Shown here one piece after another: positions 28,899 to 37,285 of a stretch of DNA of 64,000 nucleotides. Every line of letters begins with the position of its first letter. Position 1 is the stretch's first letter. This stretch comes from Sva-07 sp963698565 (GTDB lineage Bacteria > Actinomycetota > Acidimicrobiia > Acidimicrobiales > Ilumatobacteraceae). The position numbers were made by a program, and so were the translations under genes. Location: NCBI GenBank assembly GCA_963698565.1, contig CAVORH010000036.1, positions 1-64,000 of the forward strand. The letters are read 5' to 3'. Below the pieces are notes generated by a model. That model searched no databases and was not told the DNA's origin. It saw nothing but the letters and a program-made list of their open reading frames with translations.

Positions 28899-29815
28899 CA
28901 GGGCGACATACTCGCATCCAGGAGCCCGTGATCGAGCGTCCCCGGAGCCGCGATCACGACCAGTCGGGTGCGACGATCCTCACCAACGACCCACTGGGCG
29001 TCTCGCGTCAGGCTCACGCGGCGGCCCACGATCTGCAGGACGTGTCGGTGTTCGGGATCGTCGGAGAGGTGGACGAACCCCTTTGCTCGGAGCACCCCCT
29101 CGGGCAGCGCGCTGATGAAGGCCTCGAGGGCGGATCGGTCGAGCGAGCCCGATCGGTCGTGGCTCCACGTGTCGTAGCCGACGGGGTGCGTGGCGTCGGC
29201 GATCCACGAATCCGTCGTCGGCCCGAGGTCGCCGAGCACGAAGTCGGTGGCGACGCTTCCGTTCGTCGAGTCCAGGATCGGCGTTCCGGGCGCGGTGTCG
29301 CGCAGCCACGCTCGTACCTCGCTGAGCTGTGGCTGCTCGACGAGGTCGGTCTTCGTCAGCACCAGCAGGTCGGCGCCGCGCAGTTGGCGGACGACCGTGG
29401 CTCCGACGTACTTGTCGACCGATCGGGAGCGAACCTGCTCGGCATCGGCCAGGACGATCACCCCGCGCAGTTCGAAGCCGAAGGCACCTGCATAGCTCCC
29501 GATCCGGACGGGGTCGCTCACGCCGCTCGCCTCGACGATCACGTGGTCGATGTCGTCGGCGCGGGCGCGGAGCCCGTCGAGGACGTTGGCGAGTCCGTCG
29601 CTCGCGCTGCAGCAGACGCAGCCATTGGTCAGGTTGATCGTGTCGCCGTCCTTCGTGGCGATCAGCTCCGCATCGATGCCGATGTCACCGAAGTCGTTCA
29701 CGATGACCGCCAGCCGCGCCCCGGCGTTGGCGCGCAACAGCTGGTTCAGGAGCGTCGTCTTCCCAGCGCCGAGATAACCGCCGAGCACGGTGTAGGGAAC
29801 GGGTTGCTCTCTCAT
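28898..29815 (-). CDS. CobW/COG0523-family GTPase (metal chaperone type)
   Basis: A 305-residue G3E-family GTPase. The P-loop GGYLGAGKTT is at residues 12-21, the CxCC metal site NGCVCCS at 65-70, and the guanine-specificity motif TKTD at 154-157. The C-terminal CobW_C domain (LPEGVLRAKGFVHLSDDPEH) is present but the usual His-rich metal loop is short. The family delivers Zn, Co or other metals; no nearby zinc or cobalamin gene or Zur box tells which. It is first in a two-gene operon with the membrane phosphodiesterase (TGATG overlap). Confidence 0.85.
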   Translation of the reverse strand: MREQPVPYTVLGGYLGAGKTTLLNQLLRANAGARLAVIVNDFGDIGIDAELIATKDGDTINLTNGCVCCSASDGLANVLDGLRARADDIDHVIVEASGVSDPVRIGSYAGAFGFELRGVIVLADAEQVRSRSVDKYVGATVVRQLRGADLLVLTKTDLVEQPQLSEVRAWLRDTAPGTPILDSTNGSVATDFVLGDLGPTTDSWIADATHPVGYDTWSHDRSGSLDRSALEAFISALPEGVLRAKGFVHLSDDPEHRHVLQIVGRRVSLTRDAQWVVGEDRRTRLVVIAAPGTLDHGLLDASMSP

Positions 29816-29913
29816 GGCGCCGCGGGCCGAGAGTACCGGGCGCCGTGCGTTGCATCCTCAGCCGCCTGCGTCGTACCGTGTTCCCGGATGGTCACGTCTG
29901 GAAGGTGATTGCG

Positions 29914-30168
29914 ATGAACAGCCCGAAGCCTGCCGCCGACGACATCGAGCAGACCGCCGACTGGAACTGGAAGGCGATCGGTGCCGGCATCGCCGGAGCG
30001 CTCGCACTGATCTTCATCCTGCAGAACACCGAGAAGCGATCGGTCCAGTTCCTGTTCTTCGACTGGACCGTGGGGACCTGGGTCGCGTTGCTCGTTGCCT
30101 TCCTGCTCGGCATGCTCGTCGGCTGGCTGCTCCCACGGTACGTGCGAAGCCACCGAGCCAAGGAGTAG
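29914..30168 (+). CDS. LapA-domain (DUF1049) small membrane protein
   Basis: 84 residues with two hydrophobic helices (AIGAGIAGALALIFILQNTE and WVALLVAFLLGMLVGWLLPR) separated by KRSVQFLFFDWTVGT, the characteristic LapA pattern. The role in actinobacteria is unknown; in proteobacteria LapA helps assemble lipopolysaccharide. ATG 29914 follows GGAAGGTGAT; the longer upstream reading is probably untranslated. Confidence 0.72.
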   Translation: MNSPKPAADDIEQTADWNWKAIGAGIAGALALIFILQNTEKRSVQFLFFDWTVGTWVALLVAFLLGMLVGWLLPRYVRSHRAKE

Positions 30169-30203
30169 ACCCTCGTCGGTGCTCGCCACGTTCGAGCCGG
30201 CGA

Positions 30204-31046
30204 TCAGGCGGTCTCGTTCCAGTGCTCCTTCGTCTGGACCAGCCAGAAGACGGCGAACAAGGTGATCTCGGTGGCCTCGAGGACGAGCACCATGTGGTCC
30301 CAGCTGGAACCGAGCGGGAACATCACCACGGCGGCAGCCACCATCAGCCCGGCGATCGCGGCGTAGATCCAGAAGTAGGCGCGCGGCGCCGGGTCGTTGC
30401 GGTGCTGCCAGGCGTTGAAGCCGACAGCGATCGCCAGGAAGAGGAACATCGCCACGGCGGCCAGTCCGTGGGCCCGGGTGTCGAAGTCGTCCCACGCGAC
30501 GAACACGATGGCGCCGGCGATCAGGAAGGCCATCGCCCCGAGCAGGCCCAGCCGCATCTGCATCGGGCCGATCTGGGCGATCGCTCGCACGTTGCGGGTG
30601 GCGATGGTGGCGATCACCGCGGCCACGATCAGCCCGACGATGCCGGTGATGATCAGCGCGGTGATGTTGTTGTCGATGTTCGCGACCACCCAGTCGGCGA
30701 GCTCGCCGTCGTCGTTCACCGGCAGCGGCCGGGGCGTCACCGACCAGCACGTTCCCACATCGGCGGTGGGCACGACGGCGACGATCGGAGCGAACATCCC
30801 GGCTGCGTTGAGGGCGGCGTCCTCCCACGAGGTGCTGCCCTTGATGACGATGAGGCACAGGCCGACAGCCATCAGGACGCCGACGAAGATCGCCTTGACC
30901 GGCGTGTAGTAGTAGGCGGACACCGAGGTCTGCCAGCAGTCGACCTGGGAGCGTTCGATGGCGATCGACACGGCGAGCAGCAGCACGGCGACGACCATGC
31001 TGATGCGGAGGTACCGGTAGGTGGTGATCGCCGCGGAGTCAGCCAT
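30204..31046 (-). CDS. Polytopic membrane protein of unknown function
   Basis: About 280 residues with roughly seven or eight membrane helices. The N-terminal loop contains CWQTSVSAYYYTPVKAIFVG and a cysteine-containing periplasmic segment (TADVGTCWSVTPRPLP). I recognise no enzyme motif. The start ATG 31046 (MADSAAITTYRYLRISM) is preferred to the upstream one at 31064 because translation then begins just before the first helix. The 3' end converges on lapA. Confidence 0.6.
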   Translation of the reverse strand: MADSAAITTYRYLRISMVVAVLLLAVSIAIERSQVDCWQTSVSAYYYTPVKAIFVGVLMAVGLCLIVIKGSTSWEDAALNAAGMFAPIVAVVPTADVGTCWSVTPRPLPVNDDGELADWVVANIDNNITALIITGIVGLIVAAVIATIATRNVRAIAQIGPMQMRLGLLGAMAFLIAGAIVFVAWDDFDTRAHGLAAVAMFLFLAIAVGFNAWQHRNDPAPRAYFWIYAAIAGLMVAAAVVMFPLGSSWDHMVLVLEATEITLFAVFWLVQTKEHWNETA

Positions 31047-31083
31047 CGCGCCCCAGCCTCGCACACCTCCCGAATCGTTGCAG

Positions 31084-31100
31084 CCGGCGCGTGTCGCCGG
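31084..31100. terminator. Stem-loop after the LURP-one gene
   Basis: CCGGCG (31084-31089) pairs with CGCCGG (31095-31100) around CGTGT, ten bases beyond the stop of the minus-strand LURP-one gene. It has no T-run, so it is a hairpin-only terminator candidate. Confidence 0.35.
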
Positions 31101-31109
31101 GCGTGACGG

Positions 31110-31616
31110 TCAGTGTTCGCGGGCGAGTTCCTCGACGGCGACGGCGATGGCGAGGATCAGCGGCACCGAGCTCGTGTCGTAGATCTCGATGCCGTAGGAG
31201 TCGCGCACGCGGAACCACTTCTTGGAGACCTGGGCCACGCGGTCGCCGTCGCACTCGATCTCGTACTCGTGATCGAGGATGTTGCCGTGGGCCTTCATGT
31301 CGTCGCCGTGTTCGACATCGATGTGGAATCGATCCCGCAAGCCGACGAGCGACTTCTTGACCTTCGCAGTGCGCCCGCCGAGGTCGATCTTGATCTCGTC
31401 GCGGACCGACAGCTTGTGCTCGCGGATGACGGCCACGCGTTCGCGTTGACGGTCCTCGAGCACCCATTCGTTGCGGAGCCGTGCCACCTTGCCGTTCACC
31501 TTGTACACGCGATCGCCGTCGCTGTTCTCGATCCAGTAGTCATCACCGATCGACAACAGGTCGGTCTGCATCCGGTAGCGCTCGTGTTCCTCGTGGTGAT
31601 GTCGCAGCAGGCCCAT
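31110..31616 (-). CDS. LURP-one-related (tubby C-terminal-like fold) protein
   Basis: A 168-residue protein made of repeating short beta-strand units: IGDDYWIENSDGDRVYKVNG, EWVLEDRQRERVAVIREHKL, EIECDGDRVAQVSKKWFRVR and DSYGIEIYDTSSVPLILAIA. This matches the LOR/DUF567 family, a 12-stranded barrel around a helix related to Tubby and scramblases. An N-terminal His-rich segment (LLRHHHEEHERYRMQ) is notable. Function in bacteria is unknown; lipid binding is only an inference from the fold. Confidence 0.78.
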   Translation of the reverse strand: MGLLRHHHEEHERYRMQTDLLSIGDDYWIENSDGDRVYKVNGKVARLRNEWVLEDRQRERVAVIREHKLSVRDEIKIDLGGRTAKVKKSLVGLRDRFHIDVEHGDDMKAHGNILDHEYEIECDGDRVAQVSKKWFRVRDSYGIEIYDTSSVPLILAIAVAVEELAREH

Positions 31617-31638
31617 GGCCTCATCTTCCCAGATCGGC

Positions 31639-33168
31639 TCAGTCGTCGGCAGACGGCGTCTTCCAGAGGATCCAGGTGGGGTCGGACCAGACCTCCTCGA
31701 ATCCTGCCGCCCGGGCCGCGCCGGGTGTCAGCTCCGGCTGCCAGTAGGTGCTCCCGCGCCGCTGAGCGAAGTAGTCGGCGTTCTGGGCGATGCGTTCGAG
31801 ACTCTTGGTCTGGAACGAGCGCCGATCGGTGAGGAGCGTCATCGTGCGCGCCCGGAAGTAGGCGATGATCGCGTCCGGCGGCGTCAGCTCTGCGACCGCA
31901 TCGAAGATCGGAGCGCTCCGAGGATTCGTCGGCCCGGACTGGACCCGACCCGCAGCGTCGAAGTCGCGGGCGTCGGTGATCTTGCCGGGGAGTACGACCA
32001 GGTGCGCGACGACGATGGCGACGAGCGGCGCCAGTGCGACGAACCTGCCGAGCGTCTGGCGCCGCCTGAACACCGCCACGCCGAGCGCCATCAGTGCCAC
32101 CGTGGCGAAGTAGAGCACCCAGGGTGTGATCTGGAACCAGTACCGGTCCACCTGGCGCAGGTGGGTGCTGATCATCAACGAGCTGACGATCATCAGCACC
32201 AGCAGCGGGAGGTCGAGCGTCGGTCGGCGCCGGACGCCGATCACCATGCCGGCGGCAGCGAGCCCGAGCACGGCGATGCCGACGACCGGTTGGACGCCGA
32301 ATCCGAGTTGGTCGGCGAGGATGCCGGGGAACTCGCCCAGCCGGTTGTCGATGAACCTCGACGAGTTGCCGTTGTCCGGCAGCAGCACAGTGGGCAGCAG
32401 CAGCTGGAACACGACGGCGGCGATCGCGAACGACAGGTACGGGGTGACGAGCGTGCGCCAACCGGAGCGGGTCGTCGACCAGGCAGCAGCCAGCGAGCGC
32501 GGTCGCTCGGTCGAGGTGACGACGTCGTACAGCTGCATCACTGCGATCACGGCCAGCAGCGCGATGCCTTCTCGCCGGACGTTGAACGTCAGCGTCACGA
32601 GCGCACCGAGCACCACGAGATCCGAGCTGGTCGCGGTGAGCAAGGTGGCCCGCGACCTGATCCGGTCGTACCACCACACGAACAGCGCCACCGCGGCCAG
32701 GTGCGGGAACTCGGTGAGCAACTGGTCGGTGTGGACGAGATAGAGCGGCGCAGTACCGATCACGGCGACGATCGCAAGTGCCGGCAACCGACCGATCCGT
32801 CGGCGCACGATGCCGTGCAACAGGACCAACCACACCATCAAGATCCCGACCTCGACCAGCTTGAGCTGGTCGTAGTCGTAGCCCCAGAGGTGGACGAACG
32901 GCGAGAGCAACAGCGGCCACACCCACGGGTACATCAGCGGGCTGAACGCGGGGTCGGAGTTCAGGACAGCGAAGCGGTTGTCGGCGATCACGGCGCCGAT
33001 GTCACCGTCGAAGATGCTGCGCGCCTGGCGCAGGTAGAGCGCGAAGTCGTCGCCCTGGGTGTGCCCGTTGCGGTGCAACTGGACCGCGAGGATCCCGGAG
33101 CCGATCACGACGACGCCGAGCGCGAGCGTGCGCAGCCAGCGGGACGAGGTCAACGTGACGGCGCGCAC
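31639..33168 (-). CDS. GT-C-fold membrane glycosyltransferase-like protein
   Basis: A 509-residue protein with about ten membrane helices. The first extracytoplasmic loop carries TQGDDFALYLRQARSIFDGD, the acidic motif where GT-C enzymes (PMT/ArnT type) place their catalytic aspartate. The rest is multi-spanning (LPALAIVAVIGTAPLYLVHT; FAIAAVVFQLLLPTVLLP), and the soluble C-terminal tail (SAPIFDAVAELTPPDAIIAY) is typical of such proteins. The likely donor is a polyprenyl-phosphate sugar. No polysaccharide genes lie beside it, so the acceptor is unknown. Confidence 0.65.
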   Translation of the reverse strand: MRAVTLTSSRWLRTLALGVVVIGSGILAVQLHRNGHTQGDDFALYLRQARSIFDGDIGAVIADNRFAVLNSDPAFSPLMYPWVWPLLLSPFVHLWGYDYDQLKLVEVGILMVWLVLLHGIVRRRIGRLPALAIVAVIGTAPLYLVHTDQLLTEFPHLAAVALFVWWYDRIRSRATLLTATSSDLVVLGALVTLTFNVRREGIALLAVIAVMQLYDVVTSTERPRSLAAAWSTTRSGWRTLVTPYLSFAIAAVVFQLLLPTVLLPDNGNSSRFIDNRLGEFPGILADQLGFGVQPVVGIAVLGLAAAGMVIGVRRRPTLDLPLLVLMIVSSLMISTHLRQVDRYWFQITPWVLYFATVALMALGVAVFRRRQTLGRFVALAPLVAIVVAHLVVLPGKITDARDFDAAGRVQSGPTNPRSAPIFDAVAELTPPDAIIAYFRARTMTLLTDRRSFQTKSLERIAQNADYFAQRRGSTYWQPELTPGAARAAGFEEVWSDPTWILWKTPSADD

Positions 33169-33205
33169 CGTGTGACGATACGCGCCCCGAACGTACCGTT
33201 GCAGG

Positions 33206-34030
33206 TCAGTCGTACCAGTCGAGGGTGGTGCGCATCGTGGCTTCGAACTCCTCGAACGACATCGACGCCTTCACCGACGAGATCAGCTGGGCGTCGTTGC
33301 CGACGAACTGGCGGAACGGGGCGTCGGGGTCGAGACACGCCGTCACGATGGCATCGGCGACGTCCTGCGGGTCGGGCGCGGGCCCATCGCCGGAGAGCAC
33401 ACCCTGGCTGTCACGGAACCGTTCGGCGCGTGCCTGGTACTCGGAGCCGTCCCAGCCCGGCACGGTGACGATGTTGTCGTGGAAGCCGGTGTCGAACCGG
33501 CCCGGTTCCACGAGCCGTACACGGATGCCGTAGATGCTGGTCTCGAAGTGGAGGGCCTCGCTGAGTGCCTCGAGCGCGTGCTTGGAGGCCGCGTAGATCC
33601 CGCCGAAGGGGGCGCCGACCACACCGGCGATGCTCGACACGTTGACGATCGTGCCACCGCCTCGCTCGCGCCAAGCGGGGAGCACGGTCCGCACGAGGCG
33701 CATCGGCCCCATCACGTTCGTGTCGAACTGGCGCGCCAGCAGGTCGTCGTCGACCATCTCGACGGCGCCGGACACCTCGAAGCCGGCGTTGTTGACCACG
33801 ACGTCGAGCTCGGTCGGGTCGCCGATGGCGGCGGCGACCGACGCCGGAGAGCACACGTCGAGCGGGCGGATCTCGATCGGCAGCCCCTCGGCCTCGGCCG
33901 TCGATCGCAGCTCCTCGCCCTTCGCGAGGTTGCGCATGGTGGCGACGACGTCGTGGCCCTCGCGGGCCAGGCTGAGCGCGGCGAGTTTGCCGAATCCGCT
34001 GTTGCTGCCGGTGATCAGGATGCGGGTCAT
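33206..34030 (-). CDS. Short-chain dehydrogenase/reductase
   Basis: A 274-residue classical SDR. The cofactor motif is ITGSNSGFGKLAALSLA, DVVVNNAGFEVSG contains NNAG, and the catalytic Ser-Tyr-Lys set lies in IVNVSSIAGVVGAPFGGIYA followed by ASKHALEAL. The N-terminus lacks an Asp after strand 2, which together with the Arg in ATMRNLAKG suggests NADP preference. It is downstream of the acyl-CoA ligase on the same strand (15-base gap), so the two may act together in fatty or aromatic acid metabolism. Substrate unknown. Confidence 0.8.
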   Translation of the reverse strand: MTRILITGSNSGFGKLAALSLAREGHDVVATMRNLAKGEELRSTAEAEGLPIEIRPLDVCSPASVAAAIGDPTELDVVVNNAGFEVSGAVEMVDDDLLARQFDTNVMGPMRLVRTVLPAWRERGGGTIVNVSSIAGVVGAPFGGIYAASKHALEALSEALHFETSIYGIRVRLVEPGRFDTGFHDNIVTVPGWDGSEYQARAERFRDSQGVLSGDGPAPDPQDVADAIVTACLDPDAPFRQFVGNDAQLISSVKASMSFEEFEATMRTTLDWYD

Positions 34031-34045
34031 GGTGTGTCTCCGAGG

Positions 34046-35743
34046 TCAGTGTGCCGCGACGACGGCGTCGCGGAGTTCGCGTTTGAGGATCTTCCCCGAG
34101 GCGTTGCGCGGGAGTTGCTCGGTGACGATCGTGATCGTCGTGGGCACCTTGAAGTTCGCGAGCCGTTCGCCGACGAAGCGCTGCAGTTCGCCGACGTCGA
34201 GCGTGGCGCCCGGCTTGACCATCACGTGGCAGGCGAGTTCCTCGCCGAGGCGTTCGTGCGGGATGCCGTACACGGCCGCTTCGTACACCGCCGGGTGCTC
34301 GTAGATCGCGGCTTCGACCTCGGCGCAGTAGATGTTCTCGCCACCGCGCAGGATCATGTCCTTGGCGCGGTCGCTGACGTACACGAACCCCTCGTCGTCG
34401 ACGCGACCGATGTCGCCCGAACGCAGCCAGCCGTCGACGATCGTGTCGGCGGTGGCGTCGGGACGGTTCCAGTAGCCGCGGATCAGCATCGGACCCCGGA
34501 ACCAGATCTCGCCGGTCTCGCCCCGGGGCAGTTCCTCACCGAGCGGGTCGGTCACCCGGATGTCCATCACCGGCACCGTGCGGCCCGTCGAGGTCGGGTG
34601 CGCCATGAAGTCCGACCCGGAGATCCCGGGGCCGTACGCGTTCGTCTCGGTCATGCCGTAGCCGAGGCTGGGGCGTCCTCTCGCGAAGTTGTCGTCGATG
34701 CGCTTCACGAGTTCGGCCGGCATCGGGGCGCCGCCACCGCCCACCGAGCGCAGGCTGGAGGTGTCGCGCTCGGCGAACGTCGGTGCCTCCAGCAGATCCC
34801 AGCTCATCGTCGGAACGCCGACGAAGTTGGTGACCCGCTCGCGCTCGATCAGCTCCAGGGCACGGTCGGGATCCCAGCGGTAGGTCATCACCAGCTTCGA
34901 GCCGTTGACGAAGGCGCCGAGCATCACCGGGACGAGACCGGTGACGTGGAACAGCGGCACGCACAGCATCAGCGCCGGTTGGAGCTTCTCGGTGGGCTCG
35001 TCGGCGTCGCTCGGTGGGTCGGCGAGGTTGGTGACGGCGTTGCGGGCGGCGAAGGCCATCAGCGAACTCGTGACCGCCCGATGCGTCGAGACGGCGCCCT
35101 TGGGGTGGCCGGTGGTGCCGGACGTGTAGAGGATCGTCGCGTCGTCGTCGGGATCGATGTCGATGTCCGGCAACTCGGTGCCCGGTTCGAGCAGCGATTC
35201 GAGATCGACGACGTCGAGCCAGTCGTCGCTGCGGGCCTCTGCTCCGTCGCGCACCGTGATCACCCTGGCAGCGACCGAACCGGGCTCGGCCGCCCGCAAC
35301 CGGTTCAAGCGATCGGCATCGGCGACGACGATCGTCGCGCCACAGTCGTCGAGGGCGAACACCATCTCGTCGGTCTGCCACCAGGCGTTCATCGGCACCG
35401 CGACCGCGCCGACCGCCGTGATCGCCGCGAACGTGGCGATCCACTCCGGGTAGTTGCGCATGGCGATCGCGACTCGGTCGCCCTTCGCCACGCCGAGGTC
35501 GTTCACGAGGACGTGGCCGATCTGGCCGATCAGGTCCATCACCCTCGGCATCGGCCAGCGCTCGTCCTCGAACACGATGAAGTCGTCGGTCCGGGCGGCG
35601 GCAGCGGCGAACAGGTACCGCATGTTCGGTGGCGTGCCGGTGAACACCTTGGTCGGCACGCCGAACACCTCGATCTCCTCGATCTCGAACCGTGTGCCGG
35701 GCGCGCAGACCGTGTCGCACGCCTCCTGGAAGCTCATCGCCAT
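34046..35743 (-). CDS. Acyl-CoA synthetase (class I AMP-forming, ANL family)
   Basis: A 565-residue ligase activating a carboxylic acid to its CoA thioester. The ATP loop is DDATILYTSGTTGHPKGAVS, then MLCVPLFHVTGLVPVMLGAF, LGYGMTETNAYGPGISGS, DGWLRSGDIGRVDDEGFVYV, AKDMILRGGENIYCAEVEAA and the C-terminal catalytic lysine block LPRNASGKILKRELRD. It resembles medium/long-chain fatty-acid or bile-acid type ligases rather than acetyl-CoA synthetase. It starts at ATG 35743 (MAMSFQEACDTVCAPG). It lies between a two-helix membrane protein gene upstream (15-base gap) and an SDR downstream. Confidence 0.85.
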   Translation of the reverse strand: MAMSFQEACDTVCAPGTRFEIEEIEVFGVPTKVFTGTPPNMRYLFAAAAARTDDFIVFEDERWPMPRVMDLIGQIGHVLVNDLGVAKGDRVAIAMRNYPEWIATFAAITAVGAVAVPMNAWWQTDEMVFALDDCGATIVVADADRLNRLRAAEPGSVAARVITVRDGAEARSDDWLDVVDLESLLEPGTELPDIDIDPDDDATILYTSGTTGHPKGAVSTHRAVTSSLMAFAARNAVTNLADPPSDADEPTEKLQPALMLCVPLFHVTGLVPVMLGAFVNGSKLVMTYRWDPDRALELIERERVTNFVGVPTMSWDLLEAPTFAERDTSSLRSVGGGGAPMPAELVKRIDDNFARGRPSLGYGMTETNAYGPGISGSDFMAHPTSTGRTVPVMDIRVTDPLGEELPRGETGEIWFRGPMLIRGYWNRPDATADTIVDGWLRSGDIGRVDDEGFVYVSDRAKDMILRGGENIYCAEVEAAIYEHPAVYEAAVYGIPHERLGEELACHVMVKPGATLDVGELQRFVGERLANFKVPTTITIVTEQLPRNASGKILKRELRDAVVAAH

Positions 35744-35757
35744 GGCGTCACACCTTG

Positions 35758-36645
35758 TCAGGGCGTCGCCGTGGCGCTGGCATCCGAGGCCTCGTCGAGC
35801 AGTGACCGGCCGAGCCAGAGCGGCACGACCTGGCCGAGCAGGAGCGTGATGCCGCCGACGACGAGCACGATCCGCATCAGGATCACGCCGTTGTCGAGAT
35901 CGTTGTTGGCCTCGAGGGCGAGCTGGCGGGCGTCGTCGACGCTCGTGCGGTACTGGTCGACCAGTGTGCCGGTGTCGCCGAGATCGTCGCTGATCGACTG
36001 GACCGACCCGGCGAGCGCATCGAGCTGTTGCTGCAACTCGTCGGCCGATCCCGTGAACTCGGTCAGGCTGTCCGCGGTCGACTCCAGCTGTCCCGGGAGC
36101 GCTTCGAGGGTGTCGGCGAGTTGCCCGAACGTCTCGCCGAGGCCGGCCGACGGGTCGTAGTCGGGGGCGAGCGGAAGGTTCGACAGGGCGCCGAGCACCG
36201 AGTCGATGTTGCCGCCGATGCGCTCCAGTCTGCGCACGGTGCTGCCCGCATCCTCCAGCGACGGGCCGATCGTGGTGGCGAGCCCGGCGATGTCGTCGAT
36301 CGCCTGGGTGCCGGCGTCGAAGGAACCCGACACCGCCGTCAGCGTGCCGGCGAGCGCGGTGATGCCGTCCGCGGTCGACACCAGGACGTCGTCGGCGAGG
36401 TCGATCGTGTCGTCGACCGCGTCGAGCGACCGGAGCGTCACGTCGAGGCTGTCGTCGGAGGCGGTCGCCAACTGGCCGACGAAGATCCAACCGACCACCA
36501 TGCCGAACACGGCGATCAACATCCCCGCGACGCCGACGCCGATCATCAGCCTCCCGGCGAGCCGAGTGTCCCTCGGCGACCGGAACCGCCCCCGCCATCC
36601 CACAACGTCAACAGCGCTCGACTCCATCGGTGCCGAGTCTGACAC
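35758..36645 (-). CDS. Two-helix membrane protein with a long extracytoplasmic coiled domain
   Basis: 295 residues. One helix near the N-terminus (LMIGVGVAGMLIAVFGMVVG) and one near the C-terminus (ILMRIVLVVGGITLLLGQVV) flank ~190 residues rich in Leu, Ala, Asp, Ser and Thr, without cysteines. This is the architecture of chemoreceptor-like or tape-measure-like exported helical domains. No signalling domain is attached and I recognise no family. It is upstream of the acyl-CoA ligase on the same strand. Confidence 0.6.
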   Translation of the reverse strand: MSDSAPMESSAVDVVGWRGRFRSPRDTRLAGRLMIGVGVAGMLIAVFGMVVGWIFVGQLATASDDSLDVTLRSLDAVDDTIDLADDVLVSTADGITALAGTLTAVSGSFDAGTQAIDDIAGLATTIGPSLEDAGSTVRRLERIGGNIDSVLGALSNLPLAPDYDPSAGLGETFGQLADTLEALPGQLESTADSLTEFTGSADELQQQLDALAGSVQSISDDLGDTGTLVDQYRTSVDDARQLALEANNDLDNGVILMRIVLVVGGITLLLGQVVPLWLGRSLLDEASDASATATP

Positions 36646-36655
36646 ACCACGCGCA

Positions 36656-36688
36656 AATGAGACGTGGGGTCAGACCCCACGTCTCATT
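36656..36688. repeat. 33-base perfect palindrome, copy 1 of the GTC-N-GAC family
   Basis: Arms AATGAGACGTGGGGTC and GACCCCACGTCTCATT are perfect complements around a single unpaired A. It lies between the stop of one minus-strand gene and the start of the next, six bases beyond the stop. It is nearly identical to the copy at 39,311 and shares its central 13 bases with the copy at 41,495. A transcription terminator or a repetitive extragenic palindrome is likely. Confidence 0.75.
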
Positions 36689-36693
36689 GCGGC

Positions 36694-37131
36694 TCAGGAG
36701 GCGGTGGCGTCGCGACGGCCGAAGAGCACGACGCCGGCGAGGACGACCATGACGATCTCGGCGATGCCCGCCCAGACGGCGAGCGTCTCGCTCCAGTTGC
36801 CGACGTCATCGCTGGATCCGGGCAGACCGGTCGTACGCGACAGGACGTACCCGACGATGGTGGCGAGGCTCATGGCGCCACCCAACACCCATCCTCGTCG
36901 ATCGCCGCGGACGATCATCACGATCGACGCGATGCTGGCGATCACGATCAGGCCGTAGCCGACGCCGAGGTAGGGCACTTCCGCGAACTTGTCGGACATG
37001 TCCATCAGGTGGATCCACCCGGTGATCGCGAGGGCGACGACGGCGCCGCCCTCCATGAGTCGCATCGCCGTGGATCGATCCCGCTCGACGGTGGTCGGAC
37101 GCGGTGCTGTCTGCAGGGTGTTGGTGCTCAT
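36694..37131 (-). CDS. Small four-helix membrane protein
   Basis: 145 residues from ATG 37131, which has an AGGAG ribosome site; the longer upstream frame is rejected. Four hydrophobic helices: EGGAVVALAITGWIHLMD, VGYGLIVIASIASIVMIVRG, WVLGGAMSLATIVGYVLSR and LAVWAGIAEIVMVVLAGVVL. Similar proteins are often annotated as conserved membrane proteins without function. It diverges from the two-component regulator over a 154-base promoter region and may belong to its regulon. Confidence 0.65.
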   Translation of the reverse strand: MSTNTLQTAPRPTTVERDRSTAMRLMEGGAVVALAITGWIHLMDMSDKFAEVPYLGVGYGLIVIASIASIVMIVRGDRRGWVLGGAMSLATIVGYVLSRTTGLPGSSDDVGNWSETLAVWAGIAEIVMVVLAGVVLFGRRDATAS

Positions 37132-37214
37132 CTGGACTCCTCGTTGGGTGCCGATCGTGTCGGCGGTTGGGGGGACTTCGTGGTGCATCATGCGTGAGCG
37201 TCCCTGTGGAACTG

Positions 37215-37242
37215 CTGAAGCAACCTGAAGAGAACTTCAGGT
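37215..37242. promoter_or_regulatory. Phased CTGAAG repeats and palindrome, probable OmpR-type regulator box
   Basis: CTGAAG occurs at 37215-37220 and again at 37225-37230, exactly ten bases apart, the spacing at which OmpR/PhoB-family dimers bind tandem half-sites. The second copy is also the left arm of a perfect palindrome, ACCTGAAG - AGAA - CTTCAGGT (37223-37242). It lies 44 bases upstream of the response-regulator gene and in the promoter region of the divergent membrane gene. Confidence 0.5.
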
Positions 37243-37285
37243 CGGTCGGCGAGGTCTCCGTCCCGGGTGGTGCGACACTGATCGG

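Noticed and set aside
33479..36160. 893-residue plus-strand open frame opposite the SDR and acyl-CoA ligase
   Set aside because: The minus strand carries well-conserved enzymes here; the plus reading is a Gly/Arg/His-rich shadow.
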